Part shown: positions 10,843-23,688 of the stretch, in pieces
How positions within the stretch are numbered: the first letter of the stretch is position 1
How the letters are laid out: each line of letters starts with the position of its first letter
DNA from: Welwitschia mirabilis
Taxonomy: Eukaryota > Gnetophyta > Gnetopsida > Welwitschiales
NCBI GenBank assembly: GCA_051453625.1
Contig: JBOZIK010000001.1
Location: 146,626,859 to 146,690,858, forward strand
Reading direction: 5' to 3'
DNA length: 64,000 nt
Position numbers and translations under genes: made by a program
The notes under the pieces: generated by a model
Seen by the model: only the letters and a program-made list of their open reading frames with translations
What the model was told of the DNA's origin: nothing
Database searches by the model: none

Positions 10843-13800
10843 TATTATATCCCACATTTTGTAATAGTTAATTAGTTAATGTAATAATATAATTATGAGA
10901 GTTTCTAAATTATGTAATTCATTTTAATACCAAATTTTAATGAAATTTCTTTTTTCCCTTTAATTTAAGGCTTTTGAGAATCTATTTGTAGCTTTACAAT
11001 TAGTAATATGATATATTTATTATGTTAAAGATGTATTTTAAAGTATAGGTTTTCATAAGGTTACTGAATTAAATAATCTTAATTTAGATAATTTTATTAT
11101 TTTAAATATTAATAATAATTATGAGAATTTTAATAGAAAAAGAAATTAATAAACAAAGGATATCCAACTATGAATACAAATAAAACTATTTACAATAAGA
11201 CATGTCATTTATATAGTTAAATTATTAACTTAAAAAATTTGCGTAAAGATGCAAAATAATATTCAAATGTCTACACAACTAATATGTGACATTTTTTAAT
11301 CATTTATCCATGTTCCTTATTCAAATCTTAAAATAAAGGGCAAATAAAATTACTTAGTAAACATAAAAGAATAATAAGTAGGTAAAACCTGAGAGTACTA
11401 TGTTCAACTATGAATTCTTATACTCAACTATGACATTTTCTTACATTAAATTATAACATTTTTATTACATTCAATTATTTGTTATGATTTCTATTGTTGA
11501 TATGGTGTATCATGAAGAGTGTAAACATGTGAATAAGGATACATACTCTTATATATAAACTAAAAGGCATAAATGAGTAGAATTTATTCTACCATGACTT
11601 TTATTCTTATTGATATTTGTGAAAGTACTTTATGCATAAATTTTATTTTTTATTGTTTTACCTGGTAACTTTGAAATTGGTGCATTTGTTCTTCTAATGC
11701 ATTTTAAAATTTAAAATATTTTTTAGATTGATTATGAGCCTATAAAGGATTAAAAAGGAACTAGCATGATGAAAGGATGCATGTAACTAACATTTCTAAT
11801 TAAACTAAGAAAATTTCTCATCTCAATTAGGTGCATGAATTATAAATAAGTTTTTTTTTGTCATTCACACATAACTTTCACTTCTTATAAAAGCTCTGAC
11901 AACTTTCATTAATTAATTTTATCAAGTATCATTCATATATCAATATTATTGCTATATAAGATCATCTAACTTGTAATTGATTAATCTTGTCATTCATATG
12001 TTCATATCACTTTTATACATGCCCCTCGAGTGTATCATTGATCAATCTTATCAGCTAAAGGGTATTTATTTAATTTATGGGTAAAATGATATCAGTGGTT
12101 TTTAACTAATTATATCAAAAACATTTAGTACATCATTTATATATAAATAGAGTCTTCTCCTTTCTTCTCAAGTTTATATTCTTTAGGAAATTTATTCTAT
12201 CAAAATTTCTTTTTAATATTTCATCCTCTTGGATGTGGAGTTAGAGCTTGCATCTTCAAGCATGCTGCTTGGAGATTAGATCTTCAAGCTTAGAGTTTTG
12301 AGTTATGATCTTAAAGCTTAAGACTTGATTAGATCTTCTTCATAGATCATAAATCTTTTTCTGTCCAAGTAGGTTCTTTTTTATAAGAATTTTATCTTCA
12401 TGCTAGTATTTTTTGCATTAGGCCTAGGCATATGATTATAGTACTAATGTAGTATTAATGTTATTCCTCCATTGGCTGACAATAAGATGAGGAATATATT
12501 GAGTAATCTTTTTAAATTCTTAGTTAATAGGGTTATCAATGAAGATTCTCCCTCCCATTAGCTGATGCTAAGATGAGGAAGAAATTTGAAGGATCTCTTG
12601 ACATACTTAGTTGAGGAAGTTACCAATGGATATTTTAGTGAAGTGACTAAGGAGTTCACTATATTTTTTGGTATCTATATTGTTTTTCATTATTTTATTT
12701 TTTAAATAGATTTTTTTTTAATAGTAATAGAGTTCATGTTAGGGTGAATGATTTTGATCCTCAAAATCTATTTAGACTAGGCACTCATTTTAGAAAATCC
12801 TAAGGCTCATGGTATTGGTTGTATTATTTATTATTATAAGCTGAGTTTATATGGTTTATAATTATGTTTTATATATTTCGTATAGTAATTATATTATGAA
12901 TTTTTAATTAATTTATTAATTTTTATTTCTATAAATTAGTATCAGTTCTCTTGTCCCAAGTATAGTTAAAGATTATGTTTTCCCAAAAGTAAAGCATAAT
13001 TTAATAAAGATATAGCTCATTCAATACCACATAAATCTTTATAAACATTTTAACATATGTTTAGAATCATGTTAGAAATTTAAAAGTTTTAAAATAGTAA
13101 TTTTTTAAGAGCAGATAAATTTTTAAAATTAAAATAATCTAGAAATTACAAGTAAAAAAATAGTAATCCATAAGTTTTAACTTTTAGAATAAGATATAGT
13201 TTTGGGTAAAAATAAGAAATAAAACTTGTAAATAATTTAATAAGCTTTTCAGAAAGTATTTATTCATTTAAAATCTCCAAGTCGATTAAAGGTTATAATC
13301 ATTTTAGTATAAGCTATTATTATAGTAACTCCAAAATTTAGGCAGTCTTCATAGTCATGTATCTATACTAATATAAATTTAATAAAATTAATTTTCAAGG
13401 ATACTATGATGATTCTAGTTTAATAAGAATGAATCTACTTTATTTTTACATTTTAAATAATTATTTAGAAATTTTTAGTTTTAACGCCTTTTAAACCTAA
13501 GAAAACTTGTAGATAATTTTTATAATTATAAAAAATTATTTAATGTAGATATTAAATTATTAAAAATACTGCATATGATTACTAGTTAACATAAATTTGG
13601 TTTTTTTATATTCTTTAACTATTTTTTTAATATTTAGGCCCTTGTTCTTCCATTTCAAGCAAAAGATTAGGTTTTTCTATTTAGTAATTATAGAGATGTA
13701 TGGCCTAATCTTCTAGCTTTACTGATTTTTTTAATTTTATAGAATATATTAATTAACTTTATATTGATATAGATAATTAGAATTCATAAGAGGGTTTAAA

Positions 13801-14382
13801 ATTTGGCTTAATTTCATAAATGAAGCATGTTTTTATAATAGAACTTAAATGTACTAGTGTGCCTTAGATTGAAAAGAATAATTATAATGTAGAAAAATAA
13901 AGGGATCTTTTCTTTTATTTATTTTCATAATTATTCTTTCCAAATGTATTATTTTTCTTTTATTTAAAAATAAGGTGATGCTTATCTACTCTTTTTTTTT
14001 TCTCTATATTATTATTTTTGTAAAATAAACCCAAATATGATTATAGTTATTTCTACTATGCAAACAATCCATGAAATACATGCATAATTGTATTCTTGCA
14101 TTTATAGGATATATTCATTTAACTAAATTAAGATAATATTAATAATTATTCATACACATACTTGGATTTCATCACCAAGGTGGATTGCATTATACTTTGA
14201 TTGATAAACCCTTTTGAAAGTGAATTTAGTCATCACTCGCTTGTCCCATCCATGTACAGATTTACCTTGACTTAATATCTTGAGCCATTAGTATTAAAGG
14301 ATTATGTTGCATCATCTTGATATGCTTCAAGGAAGTGAGTGTCATTTGTAAGCATTATCCTCATGAACCGTTTATCACATAT
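10843..14382 (+). mobile_element. Ty3-type LTR C, first part
   Basis: This is the first 3.54 kb of a 4.01-kb LTR. It starts with a decayed TGTCATATCCC (now TATTATATCCC) and aligns with LTR D (53,426-57,434) over most of its length. One example is the ATGAGCCTATAAAGGATTAA block at 11,735 against 54,071. A TATA-box-like TATATATAAATAG lies at 12,138-12,150, and LTR D has one at the equivalent place. The LTR is interrupted at 14,382 by an 11.4-kb element and resumes at 25,783. It is a 5' LTR because a primer site follows its end. The word before it (TTAAG at 10,838-10,842) would be half of a target duplication, but its partner was not found. Confidence 0.85.
12138..12150 (+). promoter_or_regulatory. 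TATA-box-like element of LTR C
   Basis: TATATATAAATAG lies in the middle of the LTR, at the place equivalent to 54,275-54,285 in LTR D. Polymerase II promoters of LTR elements sit here. Activity is not implied. Confidence 0.5.
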
Positions 14383-16484
14383 TCTCATATCTTAATTTTT
14401 TCTAAATTTAGAAACCTTCCTAGTTCATTCAGATAAATAGTTAAATATAAGAAATGTAATAATAATAAGAAGTCTAATTCCAAATTAATTAAGAATAATA
14501 ATATATATAACAAAAGTAATAGTTAAATTAGGTATTTTCATGATTATTTATTTTAAAATTTATTAAAAGATTAACTTATAGTTATTTCTTTTAGTTAATT
14601 GATTGAAAGATTGAGTTAACTATGAAATTTACTACTGCTTATGCATGTTTTTATATTGATGTAGTTTAACATTGGATTACTTGACTTATATTGGAAACTA
14701 ACTACAACTTTGATATAGATTTCTTTTAATTATATTTATCCATGCAATAGTAGTAATATGTGATTTAAAGTATTTTCTTTTGTAATTTATCTCTTGCATT
14801 TAGATTGTTTTTGTAAGATATTATTATATTATTATTTATGCTTAGTGGCCATGCTTGGAAAAGATGGATTATGGAAACCTAAACTATCTATAGAACATAA
14901 GCCTTATTGTTAGTCCTACTGTTTGTCATATGATTATAAATACTTGATTCCCTTAGTCATTAGAGTCATAAGTGTATACATTATAAGTTGAAATCATGTG
15001 GAGTTTGAATTTAACTAGAAGTACCTTGGAGTTTAGTTAAGACCAGGTGTGGTCCATAACCCTTTTGTAAATACTTGTATCTTCCTGTATGGTCAGAATT
15101 TCTTTCACATATTTATGTCATGTGAATATCATATAAATGAAATATTTTTATGTTGTCTTGTGAGTATTGCTATTTCCATAAAATCCTATAGTCTTTCAAT
15201 AATATTTTATAAGAGTTTTTTAAGGGTTCATAGAGTCTATGTTTCATGTAAGTTAGTTCTAAAAACCTTGTAAACCTTAAGCCATTATGTTCATAACTAT
15301 TCATGAGTAAATTACATTGACTATTTGCATTTGTAAGCCATGCACATGATCATCTTGTTTGACTGTTGACCTTGATGTTAAATTATAAAAACTAATTCTA
15401 GTTAAGGTAATCAATTGTTTAAACCTCAAAGAGTGTTACTCTCTATTATGACTCCTAAGGTAGCTTGATCGAAACTCTAGGATGAAAGGAAAAAATGTGT
15501 GTACAATTATGATAATATTACTTCCTCTTGGTTTTATGCAATTGTCTTACTTGCATATGTTATAAGATTATATTAAAAAAGATAATTCTAACGGATGAGC
15601 GGTCATGATTATGTCATTCACCTTGTTCTTAGAAACCCTTACCCACCTGTTCCTTTGTCTTGGGCCACACTGGGAATTAGTTATATAATAGTTCTTACAC
15701 CCTACTTCCATTTGTAGGAACCAATGCAACTGGAGATGCATGAAAGAGCTAAGAATCCAATGTAAAACTAGATGTTATTTTATGTGCTTTTCTTTCTATT
15801 AAATGTTATTAATTAGAAGAATTTTTATGATTTAAAGCTCATAATAATTATTAGCATGATGTAAATGATTTTTAAGAGATAGAAGACTATATTTAATTAG
15901 ATGATACTTCTTGATTTAGTTTTCTTCTTCTTGACAAGAGTTAATTATGAGTTACTTAAGTTTACTATTGACATTCTATATGATTTCAAGTATTATTATG
16001 ATTATCATTACATGTAATTTCATGCATAAGGAATTAATCTTAACTCCAATAATTATCTTTTATTAAGAGAATATGATTGGTTATTTCTTTTTAGTTTTAT
16101 TAAATCAGAATCATTAACTCATAGTTATAACACTACATAAAAGTATTTACATGAAACTTCATAAGTTATAGAAGTTAAATTAAATTTTATTATTAATAAG
16201 GTTTTGTTAGAATAAGTTATTTACCAAATTATGTAGTATTCATCTCAAGTGAAGTTGAGGAACAATGGCCAAATTGACTATGAGTTAAATAATACATTAA
16301 GAGTTTAAGTTTTTAGATAATATAATGGATATTATAGTCTTGAGATTATTATGTTACAGTTTTTAATCTAACTAAAGATAAAATAGTAGGCATCACTCCA
16401 TACTAACAAGGCTATATCATGTTGATAACAATTGATTAATAAAAAATTATTTCATGCTTGAATGTCAAAAATGATAACATTACA
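14383..16484 (+). repeat. 5' LTR (A) of the nested large element
   Basis: It starts TCTCATATCTT (ancestral TGTCATGTC) and ends CATTACA. It matches 23,689-25,782 over its full length, for example the GTTATAACACTA block at 16,121 and 25,421. A TATAAATACT box lies at 14,935-14,944. Local open frames such as the one at 15,049 are chance. Confidence 0.92.
14935..14944 (+). promoter_or_regulatory. TATA-box-like element of LTR A
   Basis: TATAAATACT lies about 550 bp into the LTR and is matched by TATAAATACC at 24,239-24,248 in the partner LTR. It is the likely former promoter. Confidence 0.5.
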
Positions 16485-16487
16485 TTT

Positions 16488-16499
16488 TGGTATCAAAGC
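16488..16499 (+). other. Primer binding site of the nested large element
   Basis: TGGTATCAAAGC, after a TTT spacer, is complementary to the 3' end of initiator tRNA-Met with one decayed base. It fixes the plus orientation. Confidence 0.85.
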
Positions 16500-17914
16500 T
16501 TGGGATATGATCCATAGTGAATTGCCACCATATGATGCTTTTGACATATAGTTAGTTGGATAGTTTAAAACTAAGTAAGATGTGGCCTTATGAAGGGCCT
16601 ACACAAAGGTTGTGTGAGTGGACAACATAATGGTGTCTCATGTCATAAGATGTTATGAAGTGACCATAAAGCACTTATGCATGTCTTGAGTTATTACAAC
16701 ATTCAAGATAACCAACCAATTCATAAAGATTTTTTTTAGTTGGTTTTAACCTTAATTTATTAGCAAAGTAACTTTAGAATACCTACATTGATTGATAAGA
16801 AGAGAAATATGTAGAGAATATACTTCACAAGTTATATGCTAAATTAATCCTCTTTTTTTTAGAACTTAATTGGATTTAACTTAGTAAAGATGTACTCCAA
16901 AAAAAAAAAAATCCCATTACATAGTGCACATAAAAGTAAGTCCAATGGTAGAGGGTATTACATGTAAGTGCTAAGAAAACACATTATGCTTTTAAGGGGT
17001 ATTAATGAGTAACATTACTGATTTAGGTTCTTAATGAGCCTTAATGAAAGCATTAAATTTATGTAATACTATGCCTAAGTTAAAGTTAATGCCATTTATA
17101 TGTTATTGATAAATGTAAACAGGATCTGCATTGCTTAAATGAACATTAGAAATTAAATCTTAATATAGATGGTTAAGTAACCAGTTAAAGATTATTTTTT
17201 TAGTGTTAATAAATCTTTAAAAATTACATGCGCGAGAAGAAAATACTCTTGTCAAAATCACACCATGTGAATTTTGATACCACCATTTCTTTTCCACAAT
17301 GGTGCATTTTCATTAGTTATACACTACACTCTATGCACCTCTGATAGCATATTTTATGGTTCTTTTTCATGCCTTTTCATCTTACGGTCCCATCATGCAC
17401 ATCTTTCTACTTATAGGTTCATTTTCCACCTATGCAATGGTCGTCTATGCTTTAGCACACTTTAACAGGCACTGTTCGATAAGTTTTCTAAGTGGTTTTC
17501 TACTTGTGTGATTCATTGCTATCTCTAAGATGTTCATGTGTAGCTTTCAATAGTTTTGACTTCTCTATAATTTGTAATGCTCTATGTAATTTCTATGATT
17601 TACAACCCTCTACAACACTCTCTGTGTCATTATCTTCTCTTTGCTCCACTATCATCTTCTTAGTATTTCACTAGTATTCATTGATGTATTTTCTTTTATT
17701 ACTTTCCTTACCTTCTTCCTGCATTATGTAGTTCATCTCTTGCATTGTTTTCATATCATGCTCCTGCAACTCCAATCACCTACATCGTATGTTGTTTGTA
17801 TGCCCTTAGTTATCTATGTACCTCTACTTCATCTACACTTATTGTGCTCATCCATGCCTATTTCTCCTCTACATGCTTCACTTGTCTCTAAGCACTACCT
17901 ATTTATTAACTGCT

Positions 17915-18284
17915 TGTTAAAAATAAAAGAGTAAAAAAAAAATAAAAATGTATTGATCTAAAGGGAGTTCTGTGAAGGGAGTCATGCAAAAGGAGTCATG
18001 CAAAGGAAGTCCTATGAAGAAAGTCCTATAAAGGGGTTCCAATTTTATTTGATGTAATTTGAAAGCCTTTTATAGGTATACAAAGAAAATAATAGTTTTT
18101 CTTCTTTTTGTAATAGACTAAATCCCTCCATTTCTTTTTAGTAACTAACCCATTAACTCTATTAACTCAATAGCAGTTTTCTTTCTTTTCTGTAATTGAC
18201 CCACTAACTCTACTAACTTAATAACTTTTTTCTATTTTCATACCAACATTAAATTGTTAGCATTACCCAAAGAAAATTTCAACA
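17915..18284 (-). repeat. 3' LTR of the small Copia-type element
   Basis: This 370-bp LTR reads from TTGTTAAAAAT to TTTCAACA on the plus strand and aligns throughout with 19,416-19,770. It holds a local AGGAGTCATGCAAA repeat and a run of AACTCTATTAACTCAATA-type words. Confidence 0.9.
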
Positions 18285-19403
18285 ATCATCCCCTTAATGA
18301 CATCCTTTTGATGTGTGCACTATTCAATTTCATGTCACACATCATCTACAAAGCATGTATTTTGGAAGGCCAATTAGGTTATCCTTCTAATTCTTAAAGG
18401 AGTTTTTCAAACATGGTCTTAAGGATGCTTCCTTTAGTCCTTCTTCACTCTATCACTTCCTCTTGTAAAGTTAAACACAAACCATGTAATATGAGTGTGC
18501 TCTTTCCTTGCTTTGGGCTATATATTAAACTAGCTTCTTTGAAGCTACATTCATGCATTTCACATAGGCATCTTAAAACATATAACTCCTTTATATCATA
18601 CTTTACTCAAATAAATAATAATGGGGATAGAAAGGTACCTTCATATTGCAAGAAATCTTTATAAAGTTTAAATGGGGTAGTTAAATGTGGAATTTAAACA
18701 ACTTCTATACTGCAATCAGCCACTTTATGTGGCCACGGCCATGTGTTTTAGCTCTTTTCACCATTGTGGATTATTGATTACTCTTATCCTATACCTTCAC
18801 GGTCCTAACTGTGAGTGTTTCCTACCTCATTCTCTATTCTTATGCCTGCATCGTGTGCTCTTGCTCTGTGCTTCTGCTGTTGAGCTGTAGCCACCATAGT
18901 AACCACAACTCTTTCTTCTGCTCCACACTGTCTGAGCCTATACTTCTTATGCTTTTCTTTGCCTTTTTCATCTATGATCGTCTATGCTTAGACCTCAAGA
19001 TTCCATTGCTCTATTGAATTTACCATCCTACAAAGCCACTGTGTTCTTCAGCTTCTTGCCAATTACTCATCATGTCACTGCTTGTGGAATCTACCTCCTC
19101 TTGCAATTTCTATCTTCTCTATGCTACTCGTCCTTATACCTCTACTGCCTTTGCAATCTTATGTTGTAACTCCTTAGTAAGCTTTTTATTCTCATTACTT
19201 AACTTAGTAATTTATGATTCTTTCACTTTCAAAAGTTTTTATTATTGAATCAGAACCATTGAATCCTTCACAATTCTACTATTTCTGCGTGAATTCTCTA
19301 ATAAAATCTGTCTTAGAGATTTTGGATACTACACATGGATGATTCACTAGAAAATAGCATATGCATGAGTACAAGGCTAGCAGTTAAGCTAATACCCAGC
19401 CTT

Positions 19404-19415
19404 GCTCTGATACCA
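19404..19415 (-). other. Primer binding site of the small Copia-type element
   Basis: The minus strand reads TGGTATCAGAGC, a perfect 12-base match to the plant initiator tRNA-Met primer site, with no spacer to the LTR. It is one of the best preserved sites in the window. Confidence 0.92.
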
Positions 19416-19770
19416 TGTTGAAAATAAGAGAGTAAAAAAGTAAATAGAAATTTGTTGCTCCAAAGGAAGTCATGCAAAGGAAGTTATGCGAAGTAAGTCT
19501 CATGAAGAGAGTTCCATAAAGAAAGTCCAATTTTATTTGATGTAACTAAAGAGCCTTTTATAAGCATACAAAGAAAATAACAGTTTTCTTTTTTTTGTAA
19601 TAAACCAACTCCCTCCATTTCTTTTTAGTAACTAACCACTAATTCTATTAACTTAATAACTATTTTCTTTCTTTTCTGTAACTAATTCACTAACTCTACT
19701 AACTCAATAACTCTTTTTTATTTTCTTACCAACATTAAATTATTAGCATTACCTAAATAAAATTCCAATA
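19416..19770 (-). repeat. 5' LTR of the small Copia-type element
   Basis: This 355-bp LTR starts TGTTGAAAAT on the plus strand and ends TTCCAATA (final CA decayed to TA). It is the partner of 17,915-18,284. Confidence 0.9.
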
Positions 19771-20159
19771 CTACTCAACCATGCTTCCCATGCATACCGA
19801 ATTATAATTACTTGGACTCCACCTTATTCCTCTGCCCCTTGTGTCTCTCTGCCTTTGTTCATCTTCTTGCACTAACCATGTGGTGCCCTCCTTTACACTA
19901 CCTATGCTTATGTCTCATGCACTTTCCTTATGCTATCCATGCATTTACACACTGATTGCACTTATAGCGCCTATTTATGTTGCCAGTGTGCCATATTCCT
20001 TATGTTCTGAATGTTCTCCACTTCTCTATGTGCTACCTCCTTATGTATCATCTTCTCTCCTTTGCTATACTTTTAGGCTATACTCTCCTTTATTAATACA
20101 TCTCTCTCCTTTTTACATAGTACTGAGTCAAGACCATAATAGTAAAACATGTATTAACT

Positions 20160-23100
20160 GATCTAAAAAGCAAAGATATAGCAAGTTTCCAAATGCAAAC
20201 CATTATCTCTCCTTTTGAAAAATAAAATTTTGCATACCTTTAATTCCATCAAAGATTTAATGCTAACCTATAATCATGATTAACACATAGAGAATGACTT
20301 TACCTTTTTTATTCAAATTAAACTCTATGCCAACATTGTATTAAAAGGGGGAAAACAAAACAAGTAAATAAAAATCGTCCAATTGGTTATTTAAAGGTAA
20401 TTAAGTACTTAAGTTAGAGGTCTATGTTGGACTCTCACTAAGGATGTCTTTTAAGAACCCATTACCATCCATGAAACATTTTAAAAGGAAGAGAACAATA
20501 CAAATAATACACTTGTCGGTAAAATTTTAAGAATACCTAACTATAAAAGGATATTAATAAAATTTTAAAACACTAAACACACACATAGCCAATAGCAAAG
20601 TTGGTTATAATAAAATTGATAGATCTTGAATTTAATCTAGAAGATGATTTGCTTATAGCCATTGCATTTTTTCAATAATATATTTCATTCAAGATATAAA
20701 TTATATATTTTCTTATTAAGATTAGGAAGTTCTAACTACACATAAAGCTTAGTCAAGCAAGCCATTAAAAAGGAAACATATGTAAGTAATATTGTTGAAA
20801 TGTAAATTGTCTTATTAATAGAATTTATATGCTTATAAATTTCTTTAGTGTTTTTCATAAGGCAAACTTATAGGCAAAGGTGTGATTTACCACTTTACTT
20901 TGGATAGCAAAGAGGTCTTATGCATCATACTAATTAAGCATTGAAAAGGATTGTTATTCTAATAGAACTTCAAATTAAATGCATACATATGAGAGGATTA
21001 GAATACAAGAAAAGCTGAGATATTTATAAATAAATGAGCATAGTGTTAATAAAGTAAAGTATAAACATGTAATGTAAAGTAAATACATGATGGATAGTAC
21101 ACATGCAATCAATGTGAAAACTAAGAAGGAGAATTATTAATGTAAGCCTCTATTCTAAGAAGTTTCATAATGAAATTGTATGGACTATGCTTATAAATAG
21201 ATAAATTTTTGATAAATAAATTTGAAATTACATGCATTAATGTTCATGCTGAGTTTAAGAAAAGGAATGTGTAAGTACTTTAAAAATGTTTGATTTATTC
21301 ATAGATGCTTTATGCATGTTCTAGAATGATAAATGAAAAAGCTAAAAGAGACCTTGAGCACCATTAAAATACCTATCCAAAATTATAAATACTTGAAAAG
21401 GGATAATTAAAGAATAATAATCAAATCCCAAATAAGGGTAATTATCTTAACTTTAAATTTAGATGTTGGTGGTGATGAGGTAGACAAGAGTTCTAAATTT
21501 CATAACAAATTAAAAATATAAGCATAGTCCATGCTTAAATGTAATCCCAGATCTAGCTTAGAGTATTGTTGAAAATGAAGGACCCTCCTTCCTATGATTT
21601 TAAATAACTAATTGTTGTTTATGTTAAGATAATACTACTTCTTATAAACATAAGAAACCTCCCCTAAAACTTGTGAAAGTTCTTAAGGAATTGAAAAATT
21701 AATATGATTAAATTGTTAATGTTATATCCTTATAAATATAAACCTAATGGCTAAAGCAAGCCTTTGTTTATGTATGATGATCTTTGTTATCTTGAGCTTT
21801 AAACCATAACTTAAGATCTACTTATATGATTCAGATAATTTTTATGATATAGTAAACTAAGTAGGCATATGAAGCAATGTAAAATATAATATTCCATATC
21901 CTAATTTGCTAAAAAAGAAAAGAATTAAGTGTGTAGAAAACATAGGATTTAGGTAGAGTATTAATTNNNNNNNNNNNNNNNNNNNNNNNNNNNNNNNNNN
22001 NNNNNNNNNNNNNNNNNNNNNNNNNNNNNNNNNNNNNNNNNNNNNNNNNNNNNNNNNNNNNNNNNNATTAATTAAAGTATTCAAAGGTATTATGATGAGG
22101 GAAAGAACTAGGATTCATTAAAAATAATACCATCTCTATGATGTTTCACATGGGTCACTTGCAGTATGATAGGTTGATAAATCTTTTAGAGAAGTTACTC
22201 ATGTTTGATGCATATTTATATCCTTATGAGTTATTTCAGCAACCTGGTCATCATAGTATATTTATCACTATCATATAACCTTTATTCACTTGTATGCATT
22301 TATTCTAAATACATTTTCTTGTTAGAATCTAAGATTTAAAGTGCTATTTAATACTATTATTTATTTTTTAATATAACTTATGTATTAACCTTCTTCAGTC
22401 AAGGGGGTTTCAAGGGAGTAGTGAATACTAATAAAATCTATAATAACTTTGGTAATCAAGGTAATCTTAAAAACTAATACTATTTTGGTACTTATGTTGG
22501 GTTCTTCCTCTTATTTACTAAAAATATAAATAGGGCATCATCAAAAACTAATGTGTCTAAATGATATCTCATATGATAGAGTATCTTTTGTTATTTTTCA
22601 TCTTAGTAAATTGAGATAATAATAGGCAATAAATAACCATGAGTGGTAAACTTATAAACATATAACCAACAAAATCTAATAAAGTAATGATCATAACTAT
22701 GATAACATAATGATCCCATGTGTGGTAAAACTGGTCATAATATGATAAGAATAAGTTATCAGGGTGTGCAGTGGTAATAGGATGAGTCATAATCTAAGAT
22801 ACTGGGTCATCATAACCTTTCTAACTTATGAAGCATAAACTTCCTTTAAATACATAAATTATGGAAAGTACAAGAGTAGGTGAAACTTGGACATGATAAT
22901 GTGAAGAATGAAAACTCATGCATTGAAAATTATGTATTACTCTAGGTATTGCTTAAATCTTGAATGATATAGATTGCATTAATGTAAATTTTATATGCTC
23001 CTTATAGTTCTCTTGTATCTTTATATGGTTCTAGTGTTACTTTCAATCTAGATATGATCCCATTGCCATGGTCCTAAGTTCTTACACCCCTCTATGTTTA

Positions 23101-23670
23101 CAGAAACTCTTATATTCTAAACTCTTATGATTTCTTAGAATTTTAAAATTTTTAAAGATGTTTTATTTATTTCTAATTGATTAAAACTCTAAATTATAGT
23201 TGCAAAAATATACTTAACTTGGTTGGTATCAATTCTTAACTTGTATCAAGTTCAAATCATGTCATGTATTTTGCAAGGTTGTCATATGTCTCTTATGACT
23301 TACACTTTCTATCCTTGAATTACCTATGGTCTCATGACTTAACTTTCCTTATTAGTATAGTTGGTGAAGTATCTTGATTCCCTACTTCTTAAGACTATCA
23401 TGTTGTTCACAATTTAATTCTTAATGCACCTTACTTGTTCAAATGTTATGTGCTTCTGATGAAATCTAAAGTTAACTTGATTTAATATGAAATTAATCTT
23501 TTAAATTATAACATAAATCTTGGACCCAAACAATTGGTACTTGAAAAAAAGAAATAAATATATAGAATGTTCAATGATTAGGATAAGTAAAGAATTAAAT
23601 AAAATGAAAGTTAATGTGAGAGATCTTGTAATGAAAACTTGAACTACTAGCAAGTTTCCAAGAGAAAACC
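20160..23670 (+). other. Noncoding interior of the large element
   Basis: This stretch is AT-rich, without any retroelement protein domain or host gene that I can recognise, and it is interrupted by a 100-N gap. Loose recurrences of a TTAAAAGG(A/G)-containing word (20,341, 20,480, 20,765, 20,940) hint at very old internal repeats. The minus-strand frames at 22,569 and 23,647 are isolated, without a domain or start context, and I treat them as chance. Confidence 0.5.
21967..22066. other. Assembly gap (100 N)
   Basis: Exactly 100 N, the usual placeholder for a gap of unknown length. An open frame drawn across it (21,857-22,084) is an artefact. Confidence 0.95.
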
Positions 23671-23674
23671 TCTT

Positions 23675-23688
23675 AAGGGGAAGAGCTT
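23675..23688 (+). other. Polypurine tract of the large element
   Basis: AAGGGGAAGAG lies a few bases before the 3' LTR start at 23,689. Together with the primer site it proves the plus orientation. Confidence 0.8.

Larger units (their letters stand above)
17915..19770 (-). mobile_element. Small Copia-type LTR element nested in the large element
   Basis: The LTRs are 17,915-18,284 (370 bp) and 19,416-19,770 (355 bp). Their ends form inverted repeats (TGTTGAAAAT at one side, AAATTTCAACA at the other). On the minus strand the primer site TGGTATCAGAGC (19,404-19,415) directly abuts the right LTR, and a purine tract TTAAGGGGATGAT precedes the left LTR. Target duplications are CTGCT (17,910-17,914) and CTACT (19,771-19,775). 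The interior is 1.13 kb and encodes no recognisable domain. It is a non-autonomous derivative, and the third level of nesting here. The short frames at 18,413, 18,687, 18,811 and 18,984 are on the strand opposite to the element and are not genes. Confidence 0.9.
17240..20150 (+). repeat. Pyrimidine-rich block inside the large element
   Basis: Outside the nested Copia-type element (17,915-19,770), the plus strand here is strongly C+T rich. It has many short CTTCT, CCTAT and TGCTATCC-like words, and it is less AT-rich than its surroundings. Several short open frames result (for example at 17,274, 17,641 and 19,841), but they are low-complexity Leu/Ser/Cys/Tyr-rich reads without any domain, so I do not call genes. 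A block of the same character on the opposite strand lies at 52,950-53,400, beside the related LTR E. It may therefore be an old part of this group of elements. Confidence 0.5.

Noticed and set aside
17274-20161. Cluster of plus-strand open frames (Leu/Ser/Cys/Tyr-rich)
   Set aside because: They follow from the C+T-rich composition, which makes stops rarer on this strand. They cross LTR and element boundaries and show no conserved motif.
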